From: Bacteroidia bacterium
Lineage (GTDB): Bacteria; Bacteroidota; Bacteroidia; J057
Assembly (NCBI GenBank): GCA_030430205.1
Contig: JAUIGE010000008.1
Coordinates: forward strand, 62,001 to 126,000
Direction of reading: 5' to 3'
Length of the DNA: 64,000 nucleotides
Positions 1-8,082 of the stretch are shown here, in pieces (positions within the stretch are counted from its first letter, which is position 1; the number at the start of each line of letters is the position of its first letter). The notes below the pieces were generated by a model. It worked only from the letters and a program-made list of their open reading frames with translations, had not been told where the DNA came from and ran no database searches. The translations under genes were made by a program, and so were the position numbers.

Positions 1-2501
1 TGAACCAAATACAGACCAGAATCCTGGTATACATGAGAAGGTTCAAAACCTACCACATTGACTCCATCCCCCCAATTCCAATAGTAAGTGGTCTGAGGGG
101 TGGCCTTTGAGGTATTGTCAATATTGACCAAAAGTGGCGGACAGCCTTTAAATTCCAGGGTATCTCCAAATCTATCCAAAGGCGTAAATTCCGCCTTGAT
201 GCCCGCCAGGTCGAAGGCGACCTTAAAGGCAGCCAGGTTACAGTTTTGGCTGTTGTTGGTGTTGCTGTGGACGCCCGGCGTCGTGGGGAAGGTGGAGACG
301 CCTCCACAACCCGCACAAACTGCGTGGTAAACGATGCCCTCCCGGTCAAAGCGGCATGTGCCGCCATCTACATGCTCTCCTGAACCCAGCAGGTTATTGC
401 CTCCCAGATAGGTGGCGTAGAGCAAATTACGCGCATCGCGCTCCAGCACAATCATGTAAAAGTCGCTCCCATCCGTGGAGCGCTGGATAGCGGTGTTAGG
501 TGGGCCGGTGGTGGGCATATTGCGGGTGTTGCCGCCATAGTTGGTTGTACCGCCCCATCCGGCAACATAGACGTTGTCGCATCTGTCAACCAAAAATGCA
601 GTAGGGGAAATATTCGGCGCGGAAGCTGTACCGGAGCCGAAAACAGTCGAATAAATAAAATTAGATAGACTGTTGTCCAGTTTGGCAATAAACTGCCGGG
701 AACCGGGATTGGAATAGACATTTCCGTTGATTGGGAAATTGCCCATAGTCTGACCGGTTACATAAATATTGTAATCATCATCTATTTCCAGAAAATAGGA
801 TTGGTCTATGGCATTGGTCCCTATAAAAGTAGACCGTATCAGGCTATTTCCGGAAGCGCTTATTTTCGCGATAAAACCATCTGCTGCGCCCCCCCGGTAG
901 GTAGAAAAAAGCGCATTTCCAGAAACAGGAAAGTTGGAACTTTCTGTTCCACCTGTTACAAAAACATTGTAATTGTTATCCAGCTTCATGCCATAGGCAG
1001 CATCATTTCCTGAGCCTCCCAGATAGGTGGAAAAAACCAATGAGGTAAGATTGGAATTCAGTTTGGCGACGATGGCATCCTGTAGCCCACCTTTGGTCCG
1101 CTGATAAGCAGTAGGTGTGGTGGGAAAGTTGGTAGAGCGGGTACAAGCCGCTATATAACAATTGCTTTGATCATCCAGGATGATCTCTCCGCGGGCGTCA
1201 TCGCCATAATTGGCCTGCAGGGCTATGGGAGTCTGGCCACTTTGGAAATAGTTGCCATTTTCTCCATCGCTGTCACTTCCCCCCAAATAGGTGGAGCCTA
1301 ACAATTGCGTACCAGCTGCATTAAATTTTGAAACGAAAATATCAAAACGCCCCCCATTATAAGTTCTGTCATAACCATTGCTTGAGACGGGGAAGTTGAT
1401 GGAGCTTGTTCGTCCATAGACGTAGAGTTCGTCATTGCCATTGACAAAAAGACTTTGAGGCTGGTCCATATCCGAACCTCCTAAATAGGTCGAATAGACC
1501 AACCGGGTACCATCAGGCGAAAATTTGGAGATGGTACATTCCGTACTTCCGCCACCATAAATGGTCTGGAAGGAACCCGGTATGGTCGGAAAGGTAGTCA
1601 CTCCCCCTCCCGAGGCAAAAATGATTCCCCCGCCATAGAGACTTCCGGCCTTATCGTATGTGGCCGTAAACCCCCAGTTATCAGCCAAAGAACCTGTATA
1701 GGTTGAGAATACCAGGGTGGGGTCGATCACCAATTCATATTGGGTGTCATAGCCTTGAGGAAAATGAAAGGAGACTTTGTTTCCATTCAATACATATTCA
1801 CAGGCAATTTGCTGTGTTACTCCTTCTATTTCCTGGTATACCACAGGAGCTTCCTCCACAATATCCCTCACAGAGGTTTTTATGTGTAAGCTTCCTTCTT
1901 TCAAATAAATCAACTCAGCTCCTGTGTATTGAAGCTCAATCTGAGCGGGATCGCCCCCCGCTGCCACGATCAAATCGTATTTGAAATTTTCTCCGGAGCC
2001 ATACATGCGCATGTCAATGCCTGCATATAAAGCCTTATGGCGTAGTTCACCGAATAGAGGAACCCCTCCTCTCCAGTGGCTTTCATCATTCCCCAAAAAA
2101 TAATTGTGGTATTCGGGAAATGTTTTGCTGGGCTGAATATCCACTTGCCCATTTGCCCCTACAAAATCCACCCGTAAGACATGCCCTTTGACCACTTCTT
2201 CCTGGGGATTTTTAAGCAATTTTGCGCCAAATGCCTGGTTATTCTGTGGATGAGCCACCTTAGGCAGGTCATAAAATGAATAAATCAAACTTTGCTCTCC
2301 TACCAGCATGTCCCCCCCATTGAGGCGCACGAGGTAGTCAAAATCCTGTTCCCATTGCCCTTCATTTTTGATGAATCGGAGGGAACTTACGGAAGGCTCA
2401 GTAAGCACAAAAGGATCGGTTTTTTCTTTATTGGCTACCAGGAAAGAAACTCCACCTACCAGTATGACAAAAAGAAGCGGAATAAGTAATCGGTATTTCA
2501 T
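1..2501 (-). CDS. SBBP-repeat / PKD-domain surface protein (C-terminus beyond window)
   Basis: The reading frame is open from an ATG at 2499-2501 to the window edge (about 833 codons), so the C-terminus is missing. It begins with a hydrophobic signal segment (MKYRLLIPLLFVILVGG), followed by the GQWxxxFxYLVRLNGG-type N-terminal domain that typically precedes SBBP repeats. Then come many SBBP beta-propeller repeats with the hallmark STYLGG and a FPTTPT/FPVSGN-type motif between about 1700 and 350 on the minus strand. A PKD-like segment with YYWNWGDG and SHVYQDSG lies near the window edge. In Bacteroidota such proteins are secreted and often carry a T9SS C-terminal sorting domain, which would lie outside this window. 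I checked the frame at several points and saw no break. The function is unknown; cell-surface adhesion or exoprotein is inference. Confidence 0.85.
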   Translation of the reverse strand, partial: MKYRLLIPLLFVILVGGVSFLVANKEKTDPFVLTEPSVSSLRFIKNEGQWEQDFDYLVRLNGGDMLVGEQSLIYSFYDLPKVAHPQNNQAFGAKLLKNPQEEVVKGHVLRVDFVGANGQVDIQPSKTFPEYHNYFLGNDESHWRGGVPLFGELRHKALYAGIDMRMYGSGENFKYDLIVAAGGDPAQIELQYTGAELIYLKEGSLHIKTSVRDIVEEAPVVYQEIEGVTQQIACEYVLNGNKVSFHFPQGYDTQYELVIDPTLVFSTYTGSLADNWGFTATYDKAGSLYGGGIIFASGGGVTTFPTIPGSFQTIYGGGSTECTISKFSPDGTRLVYSTYLGGSDMDQPQSLFVNGNDELYVYGRTSSINFPVSSNGYDRTYNGGRFDIFVSKFNAAGTQLLGSTYLGGSDSDGENGNYFQSGQTPIALQANYGDDARGEIILDDQSNCYIAACTRSTNFPTTPTAYQRTKGGLQDAIVAKLNSNLTSLVFSTYLGGSGNDAAYGMKLDNNYNVFVTGGTESSNFPVSGNALFSTYRGGAADGFIAKISASGNSLIRSTFIGTNAIDQSYFLEIDDDYNIYVTGQTMGNFPINGNVYSNPGSRQFIAKLDNSLSNFIYSTVFGSGTASAPNISPTAFLVDRCDNVYVAGWGGTTNYGGNTRNMPTTGPPNTAIQRSTDGSDFYMIVLERDARNLLYATYLGGNNLLGSGEHVDGGTCRFDREGIVYHAVCAGCGGVSTFPTTPGVHSNTNNSQNCNLAAFKVAFDLAGIKAEFTPLDRFGDTLEFKGCPPLLVNIDNTSKATPQTTYYWNWGDGVNVVGFEPSHVYQDSGLYLV

Positions 2502-2652
2502 GCTGTATCAAAAATTCTGTGTTTGTTCAGGAATCTAACGAAATTGCAGTTGCTCAGGTATGGATCAGGAGAGAGATTTGAATATCTAATCTACTACAAT
2601 TCTGTATCAAAGCTTTCTTTCAAATACCCTAACGGTTAAATCAGCTTCACCA

Positions 2653-3792
2653 ATGGACCTTTCTTTTTGGGAAAAAGACGTGTTTTTTCCCCAGTTCGAT
2701 GCACTTATCATAGGCAGTGGCCTGGTAGGTCTGAATGCCGCCATTCATTTGCAGGAATTGCAACCTTCCTGGCGGATCGCCATCGTCGAGCGCGGCAGCC
2801 TGCCGCTGGGTGCTTCTACCCGCAACGCAGGCTTTGCCTGCTTCGGCAGCCCAACGGAACTGTTGGGCGACCTGGAAGCCATGGGCGAAGACAAGCTTTT
2901 CGCGCTTGTGGAAAAGCGCTTTCGCGGCATCCAACTGCTCAGAAAGCGCCTCGGCGATGATCAGATCGGCTACCAGCCTGAGGGCGGTTATGAGGTCTTT
3001 TTAGCTGAAGATCAGCTCGCTTTTGAAGCCGCCAGCGAAAAGCTGCCATATTTCAACCAAATGCTGTTTCCCATTTTTAACGAAAAAGCTTTTTCAGTAG
3101 AAGATAAAAAATGTAAAGAACTGGGAATCAATAGTTTTCAACACCTCATTGCCGCGCCTTTTGAGGGGATGATTCACCCCGGACGCATGGTTCAATCTCT
3201 TCTTGATTGGGCAAAACAAAAAAATATTTCCTTTTTCAATGGTCTTACAATAGATAGCATAGAAGCTGAAAATAAGGGCTTTTGTTTGCCTACCCAGGCA
3301 GGTTTTGCCCTGCACAGCAAGCGCGTACTTGTCTGCACCAACGGCTTCAGCAAACAATTGCTGCCAGCCATTGCCCTGCGGCCTGCCCGTAACCAGGTGA
3401 TCCTCACCGAGCCTATACCGGGCCTCAAAGTCCGTGGCTGCTTTCACTACAAGGAAGGCTATGTGTACTTCCGCAATGTAGGCGACCGCCTTTTGCTGGG
3501 TGGCTTTCGCCACCTTGACCCAAGCGTGGAGACGACAACCGAATTCGGTTATTCCCCTAACATCCAACGGGCGTTGGAGGATTTTTTATACACACATTTA
3601 CTTCCAGAAAAAAGCATCTCCATCACCCACCGCTGGAGCGGGATCATGGGCATAGGCCCCACCAAAGAACCCATCCTTGAGGAGGTCATGCCCGGACTGT
3701 GGGCAGCCATCAGGCTCGGAGGGATGGGCGTGGCCATCGGGACACAATTGGGGATGGAAGCAGGGGAGTTGATTAGCAGATTTGATAATTAG
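2653..3792 (+). CDS. FAD-dependent oxidoreductase, DAO (amine/amino-acid oxidase-like) family
   Basis: The 379-aa protein has an N-terminal Rossmann FAD motif (GSGLVG, residues about 21-26) followed by the ExG-type acidic strand end (IVERGSLPLGAS), typical of the DAO superfamily. The C-terminal part has the second FAD contact region (RWSGIMGIGPTKEPI, then LGGMGVAIGTQLG). The substrate cannot be read from sequence; glycine, sarcosine or other secondary amines are possible. The ATG at 2653 is the only good start and gives the expected short N-terminal lead into the FAD fold. The last codons and the TAG stop (3790-3792) lie inside the 8-bp repeat array at 3773-3804. It is divergent from the SBBP protein, with 151 nt between them. 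Confidence 0.82.
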   Translation: MDLSFWEKDVFFPQFDALIIGSGLVGLNAAIHLQELQPSWRIAIVERGSLPLGASTRNAGFACFGSPTELLGDLEAMGEDKLFALVEKRFRGIQLLRKRLGDDQIGYQPEGGYEVFLAEDQLAFEAASEKLPYFNQMLFPIFNEKAFSVEDKKCKELGINSFQHLIAAPFEGMIHPGRMVQSLLDWAKQKNISFFNGLTIDSIEAENKGFCLPTQAGFALHSKRVLVCTNGFSKQLLPAIALRPARNQVILTEPIPGLKVRGCFHYKEGYVYFRNVGDRLLLGGFRHLDPSVETTTEFGYSPNIQRALEDFLYTHLLPEKSISITHRWSGIMGIGPTKEPILEEVMPGLWAAIRLGGMGVAIGTQLGMEAGELISRFDN

Positions 3793-3804
3793 CAGATTCG
3801 CAGA
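3773..3804 (+). repeat. 8-bp tandem repeat (TTAGCAGA family), 4 units
   Basis: Four consecutive octamers, TTAGCAGA, TTTGATAA, TTAGCAGA and TTCGCAGA, cover the last codons and the stop of the FAD enzyme. They are the same octamer family seen at 13290, 30485, 43000 and 56436. A 7-bp array begins only 10 nt downstream. Confidence 0.7.
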
Positions 3805-3814
3805 TGTATCCTTC

Positions 3815-3870
3815 TCTTTTCTCTTTTCCCTTTTCTCTTTTCTCTTTTCTCTTTTCTCTTTTCTCTTTTC
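3815..3870 (+). repeat. 7-bp tandem repeat TCTTTTC, 8 units
   Basis: Eight head-to-tail heptamers TCTTTTC, one carrying a single change (CCTTTTC), fill the gap between the FAD enzyme and the DtxR-family gene. The strand is purely pyrimidine. The array ends one base before the putative -7 box of the next gene, so copy-number change would alter the spacing of any upstream promoter element. Confidence 0.9.
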
Positions 3871-3882
3871 TATCTTTACCCC

Positions 3883-4557
3883 ATGAAAAGCCATACGGAA
3901 TCCGAAGAAAACTACCTTAAAGCAGTTTTTAGCCTGCTGCCTGAGCAATCCGATGAGCAGGGGATGGTCCATACCAATGCCATCGCCCAACATCTGGGAA
4001 CCAGCGCTGCCTCTGTAACAGACATGGTCAAGCGCCTTTCTGACAAGGGTTTGCTGGTATACAAGCCTTATAGAGGCGTTTCGCTCACTTTGGCTGGCCA
4101 AAAAATCGCCTTGAATATCGTACGCAAGCATCGCTTGTGGGAGGTTTTTCTGGTAGAAAAGCTGGGCTTTTCCTGGGACAATGTGCATGATATTGCGGAG
4201 CAAATGGAGCATATCAATTCGCCGGAATTGATCCGGCGGCTGGATACCTTCCTTGAATTTCCCAAATTCGATCCGCATGGGGATCCTATCCCCTCGGAGA
4301 CAGGCGAGATACAAACACGCGAAACCTATCGCCTCAACGAGATCAAAGCGGGCCAGGCCGTCACCCTTGTCGGTGTGACCAGCGATGAAAGCAATTTTTT
4401 GCAATACCTCGATAAACTGGGTCTCAACCTGGGAGCCAAAATACTTGTCACTGACCGCATTCCTTTTGATAATACCCTTCAGGTACAGTTGGGAGATTTG
4501 CAGATCATGCTCAGTGGTAAAGTTGCCAGCTGCCTCGATGTGATGAAAGAAGCTTGA
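3883..4557 (+). CDS. DtxR/MntR-family metal-dependent transcriptional repressor
   Basis: The 224-aa protein begins with the family opening SHTESEENYLKAVF and a winged helix (TNAIAQHLGTSAASVTDMVKRLSDKGLL, residues about 25-60). The metal-binding dimerisation domain follows, with HRLWEVFLVEKL and DIAEQMEHINSPELIRRLD and the DPHGDPIP motif. The C-terminal ~80 residues resemble the FeoA/SH3-like domain. Members bind Mn(II) or Fe(II) and repress metal-uptake genes. No metal transporter is adjacent, so the regulon cannot be inferred. TATCTTTA at 3871-3878 resembles the Bacteroidota -7 box and would give a leader of almost no length. The 3' end abuts the next gene. Confidence 0.9.
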   Translation: MKSHTESEENYLKAVFSLLPEQSDEQGMVHTNAIAQHLGTSAASVTDMVKRLSDKGLLVYKPYRGVSLTLAGQKIALNIVRKHRLWEVFLVEKLGFSWDNVHDIAEQMEHINSPELIRRLDTFLEFPKFDPHGDPIPSETGEIQTRETYRLNEIKAGQAVTLVGVTSDESNFLQYLDKLGLNLGAKILVTDRIPFDNTLQVQLGDLQIMLSGKVASCLDVMKEA

Positions 4558-4568
4558 AAAATAGCAGC

Positions 4569-5861
4569 ATGAAAAAGACTTTCATTTTTCTTTTTACCTT
4601 TTTCTCTCTTGCCCATGCCTTAACTCAAAATTCCCTTTCTGGAAAAATCACGGACCAGCAAAGTGGAGAAGCCATCAGCTTTGCACAAATCATTGTCAAA
4701 GGAACTGAAAAAGGGACTACAACAGACATGGAGGGCAATTTCAAACTCTCTGATGTTCGGTTCCCGCTTACGCTTGTGGTTTCAGATATACGATACCACA
4801 CCCTACAAATTAGGGTTGAAAGCAGCCCCGCGCTCATTTCCCTCTATCCAAAAGAGTATGCTCTGGATCAGGTCCTTATCAGACCAGAAGGTGTGGAGCG
4901 GATTCTGGAAGACCCCACTTTCAGTGTGATTGATTATGGTTTTTATGACGACCTCATCGTCTTGGCGGTGATGAAAAACAACAGAAAAAAGGCTTTTCTG
5001 AGGGTTCAGGAGCCCGAAGGGAAATTGCTGTGGGAGGAAAGATTGCCACTCGTCCCAGAGTCTTTTTTTGAAGACTGCCTTGGAAACCTGCATCTGCTTT
5101 CAGCAGATTCAGCCTATCAATTATATTATGATTATGAAAAAATGCACCTGCTCTATCCGCAGGGCAAAGAATACCTGCTCAATTTACTGGGGCCTTGTAA
5201 GACCTTTTGGGAAGGCAAGGCATATTTCCAGTACAGCAGTCGGAGGGGGCTGATTCAGCATTATTTCAGCGCCAATAAAGGCGAAAAAAGACTGCTTTTT
5301 AGTCTCGCAGACAGCAACAAGATCAATTACCTCAACTCCCAATATGATATCCATTATTTTCTCAGGTTAAAATCTCAGAACAGAGATCCCTTTGGCAAAC
5401 TCACTGTAAATCAGATACATGACAGGCTGGCTGAGTTTCAGGATTTGGTAGGAAAAGACTGGCTTGACCAGCAAATTCTGGAAGCTCTGAATGCCCCCCT
5501 TTGTTTGGTCAGAGATCAAATTGGCATATTTGACTTTGCAGATAATCAGGTATTGTTTTTTGACCAAAATGATTCTCTATCCCACACTTTAGCCATTGAT
5601 TTTCATACAAAAAAGGGCTGGACCGGCGAAGTGCTGACAGACCCGGTAAGCGGATTTGTCTATGCTCCCTTAAAGGATAACGGAAGCTTCTCCTTTTTGC
5701 GTATCGACCCGCTTAGCTTGCGCGTCAAGCGATTGATCCAACTCAAGGGGCATGATTTTATTAAAAATTACCAGTTTCGAAATGGCTTTCTGTATTTTGT
5801 TGACCGAAATATGAACTCCCCTACTGGCCAAACCTTTTCTTTGTATCGGTTGAAAATATAA
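4569..5861 (+). CDS. Secreted protein with N-terminal carboxypeptidase-regulatory-like domain
   Basis: The protein is 430 aa from the ATG at 4569. An upstream in-frame TTG at 4554 overlaps the previous stop, but the ATG gives a clean signal peptide (MKKTFIFLFTFFSLAHALTQ). Residues about 22-95 form a CarboxypepD_reg-like beta domain (SGKITDQQSGEAISFAQIIVKG, then TTDMEGNFKLSD). The remaining ~330 residues have no motif I recognise, although the alternating beta pattern (LYYDYEKMHLLYPQGKEYLL) suggests a propeller-like or all-beta domain. It is probably periplasmic or at the outer membrane. The role is unknown. Confidence 0.7.
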   Translation: MKKTFIFLFTFFSLAHALTQNSLSGKITDQQSGEAISFAQIIVKGTEKGTTTDMEGNFKLSDVRFPLTLVVSDIRYHTLQIRVESSPALISLYPKEYALDQVLIRPEGVERILEDPTFSVIDYGFYDDLIVLAVMKNNRKKAFLRVQEPEGKLLWEERLPLVPESFFEDCLGNLHLLSADSAYQLYYDYEKMHLLYPQGKEYLLNLLGPCKTFWEGKAYFQYSSRRGLIQHYFSANKGEKRLLFSLADSNKINYLNSQYDIHYFLRLKSQNRDPFGKLTVNQIHDRLAEFQDLVGKDWLDQQILEALNAPLCLVRDQIGIFDFADNQVLFFDQNDSLSHTLAIDFHTKKGWTGEVLTDPVSGFVYAPLKDNGSFSFLRIDPLSLRVKRLIQLKGHDFIKNYQFRNGFLYFVDRNMNSPTGQTFSLYRLKI

Positions 5862-5888
5862 AAATCAAGTGCTTTTCTACATTTTCTC

Positions 5889-6290
5889 ATGAAAAATCCA
5901 TTCCAAACGGGTGATACAAAACAGCTCGTTTTTCAGGTTACACAGGATAAACTGGCCCGTTTCGAAACGGGTGTGGTGCATGAAGTATATGGCACCTTTG
6001 CCCTCGGGCAAGATGCAGAATGGACCTGCCGACAGTTTGTACTGGAGATGAAAGAGGCAGGTGAGGAAGGCATCGGCACCTTCCTGACGGTGGAGCACCT
6101 CTCCCCTGCCCTCCTGGGCAGTGAGGTCAACATCACCGCCACCCTGGAGGCCGTCAACGGCCATGAAGTCATCTGCACCTATGAGGTGCATCATCGGGAT
6201 CGCCTCATCGCCAGGGGCCGTACCGGCCAGAAAATCCTTGACAAGGCCCGATTCGATAGCTACATCGAAAAGCTCAAAGCAGATTTGTAA
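5889..6290 (+). CDS. Hotdog-fold thioesterase (FlK-like)
   Basis: The 133-aa protein matches the single-domain hotdog thioesterase pattern. The central region FLTVEHLSPALLGSEVNITATLEAV corresponds to the T-x-x-V-x-H-x-x-P-x-x-x-G-x-x-V motif seen in FlK-type acyl-CoA thioesterases, followed by the VHHRDRLIARGRTGQ strand pair. The substrate is unknown. The gene is preceded by TACATTTT at 5878-5885, close to the Bacteroidota -7 box, only 3 nt before the ATG. It lies upstream of smpB with a 72-nt gap. Confidence 0.75.
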   Translation: MKNPFQTGDTKQLVFQVTQDKLARFETGVVHEVYGTFALGQDAEWTCRQFVLEMKEAGEEGIGTFLTVEHLSPALLGSEVNITATLEAVNGHEVICTYEVHHRDRLIARGRTGQKILDKARFDSYIEKLKADL

Positions 6291-6362
6291 AACAAATTCC
6301 TCATATCTTTCTGCCGATGAAGCCGTATTGTTTATTTTGCATTAATTTAGGTCTAACACATC

Positions 6363-6830
6363 ATGGCAGATAAAGGAAGAAATAGCAATATCATTACCAA
6401 TAGGAAGGCAAAATTTGAATATCACTTCCTGGAGGTATTTGAGGCGGGCATTGTGCTTACAGGGACCGAAGTCAAGTCCCTGCGCAGCGGGAAGGCAAAC
6501 CTACAGGAGGCCTATTGCTTTATTGACAACAAAGGAGAACTGTATATTTCAGGCATGAATATCGCCCAATACACCAATGGTTCATACAATAATCATGAGC
6601 CTCTCAGGGTCAGAAAGCTCTTGCTGAAAAAGGCCCAAATTCGAAAAATCAAGTCAAAACTGGATGAAAAAGGACTTACCCTGGTCCCTACCCGGCTTTT
6701 TTTTGGTGAACGAAATTATGTAAAGCTCGAACTCGCCCTGGCTCAGGGAAAGAAAATCCATGACAAACGGGACAGCATCAAAGAAAAGGATACCCGACGG
6801 GATATGGATCGGGCCTTGAAAGAAATTTGA
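6363..6830 (+). CDS. smpB: SsrA-binding protein SmpB
   Basis: The 155-aa protein is a full-length SmpB. It has the N-terminal RKAKFEYHFLEVFEAGIVLTG beta-barrel start, the tmRNA-binding GTEVKSLRSGKANLQEAYC segment, and the C-terminal basic tail HDKRDSIKEKDTRRDMDRAL, which folds as a helix in the ribosomal A site. It delivers tmRNA to stalled ribosomes in trans-translation. tmRNA itself is not in this window. Confidence 0.97.
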   Translation: MADKGRNSNIITNRKAKFEYHFLEVFEAGIVLTGTEVKSLRSGKANLQEAYCFIDNKGELYISGMNIAQYTNGSYNNHEPLRVRKLLLKKAQIRKIKSKLDEKGLTLVPTRLFFGERNYVKLELALAQGKKIHDKRDSIKEKDTRRDMDRALKEI

Positions 6831-6841
6831 TCCAAATTTTT

Positions 6842-7387
6842 ATGAACCTTTTTCTTCTGTTTTCACTCAAACACCGCAAAAATTTGCGGGCTTTTGCCCA
6901 ATCCAAGCAGCTTTCTATTTTTTACAAAAATCGCAAAACGTACAAAATAGAAGGTGTTTACCGGAAATATCCGGTCGAAATAGGCCCTTTTTTCCCAGAG
7001 ACATCCTCCCGAAAAACGCAAGCCTGGACACACATTCAGCTCCGAATGACCAACCCCAATCAAAAATTTATTTGGCTGGCCAAAGGCATGAAGGAACTCG
7101 AATGGCCCCTTTCCTTCAAACAGGAAAAGGCTGTAGGTGTGAAGCACGAATTACCTACGGAAATTGAAATCCTCGCGAGCGACCTTTTCTTTAGCGGTAT
7201 TTTGCTTTCAGATCAGGTAAAAGCGTCCGCACAGCATGTTTTCAGCCTTTCCGACCAGATGCTGATTTACCTAAAAGGAGAGACCCTTGGCGTATTGCTA
7301 CCCCAAGGGCCTGAATGGCAAGAACGTTGGAAAATCACCGCAGATGCACTGCAGCTATTGGTTGAGATCAAAGATGGCTTAAACTAG
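6842..7387 (+). CDS. Hypothetical protein (~181 aa)
   Basis: I do not recognise this family. The ATG at 6842 gives 181 aa; a TTG at 6827 in the same frame overlaps the smpB stop and would add five residues. The N-terminus is hydrophobic (MNLFLLFSL) and is followed by a basic stretch (KHRKNLRAFAQSKQLSIFYKNRKTYK), so a membrane-proximal cytosolic domain is possible. The body is a mixed alpha/beta pattern (GVYRKYPVEIGPF, WTHIQLRMTN) without cysteines or obvious catalytic motif. It is likely cotranscribed with smpB. The 3' end overlaps the convergent lipoprotein gene by 9 nt. Confidence 0.6.
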   Translation: MNLFLLFSLKHRKNLRAFAQSKQLSIFYKNRKTYKIEGVYRKYPVEIGPFFPETSSRKTQAWTHIQLRMTNPNQKFIWLAKGMKELEWPLSFKQEKAVGVKHELPTEIEILASDLFFSGILLSDQVKASAQHVFSLSDQMLIYLKGETLGVLLPQGPEWQERWKITADALQLLVEIKDGLN

Positions 7388-7912
7388 GATCTTCGCATCT
7401 ACATGGAAGATCAGCCTGATCAGGACATCTGTATCCTGAGCCACAAGGCTTTTCAGGGGAGCGCTGATGCGCATGCTGTAGTTGGCCGCCAAAAGATATT
7501 CTTTCAGGTTGACGCCTGTTGTTTCCAGCAACAACTCCTGCCCGACATCCGTCGGGAGGCTATCCAGAAATGCGATTCGCTGCTCCTCCAGACCATCTGC
7601 CGAGATGAATATTTCGATGGATTTGAGAAACTCAAATGACTGGCTATCAGGCATCGTGATGGCCAAAAGCATCTCCTTGAGAGAGACTTCCTCTATCAAC
7701 TCAGCATCTGTATTCTGATCAGCGAAAATGTCCCCGATATTGGTTTCAATATTGGGAGTGGGAATATCCAAAGGCACATCTGTGGAAGGTGTACCGGGAA
7801 TGGTGATCTGCGTTTCGTAGGGAATGTCAAATTGGGTAAACTGATCCAGAATATCGCATTGGTAAAAGAGGAAAGAAGCCAGTGCGATCAGGATAATGGG
7901 GAGTTTTTTCAT
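7379..7912 (-). CDS. Putative lipoprotein (177 aa)
   Basis: The protein starts with a lipoprotein signal peptide, MKKLPIILIALASFLFYQC, in which the Cys at about residue 19 fits a lipobox. The mature part is acidic and Pro/Thr-rich at first (ITIPGTPSTDVPLDIPTPN) and then alternates beta and alpha segments (FEFLKSIEIFISADGLEEQ). No family is recognised with certainty. It is probably anchored in the inner leaflet of the outer membrane or exposed at the surface. It converges with the preceding + strand gene, the stop codons crossing by 9 nt. Confidence 0.65.
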   Translation of the reverse strand: MKKLPIILIALASFLFYQCDILDQFTQFDIPYETQITIPGTPSTDVPLDIPTPNIETNIGDIFADQNTDAELIEEVSLKEMLLAITMPDSQSFEFLKSIEIFISADGLEEQRIAFLDSLPTDVGQELLLETTGVNLKEYLLAANYSMRISAPLKSLVAQDTDVLIRLIFHVDAKILV

Positions 7913-8082
7913 GGTTTTTGATTAATGCGTTTAGATTAATGGAGAAACGAAATTTAACCTTCATTCCTTATACTCTCCTTACAGAATAGCGCCAGGGTGG
8001 ATTTTACAAGTATGAATGGGGGAAAAAAATTCCTAACATTGCCGCTTGAAAAGCTAATGTTTAAAAAAATCCCCTCCTCTCC

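Noticed and set aside
3598-4404. 268-codon minus-strand frame across the FAD enzyme, the TCTTTTC array and the DtxR gene
   Set aside because: It is a shadow of two real genes joined by the stop-free repeat (KREKREKRKEK).
8000-8082. Possible cobalamin riboswitch ahead of the BtuB-like receptor
   Set aside because: The 170-nt gap shows no B12-box-like sequence or the expected long structured leader.
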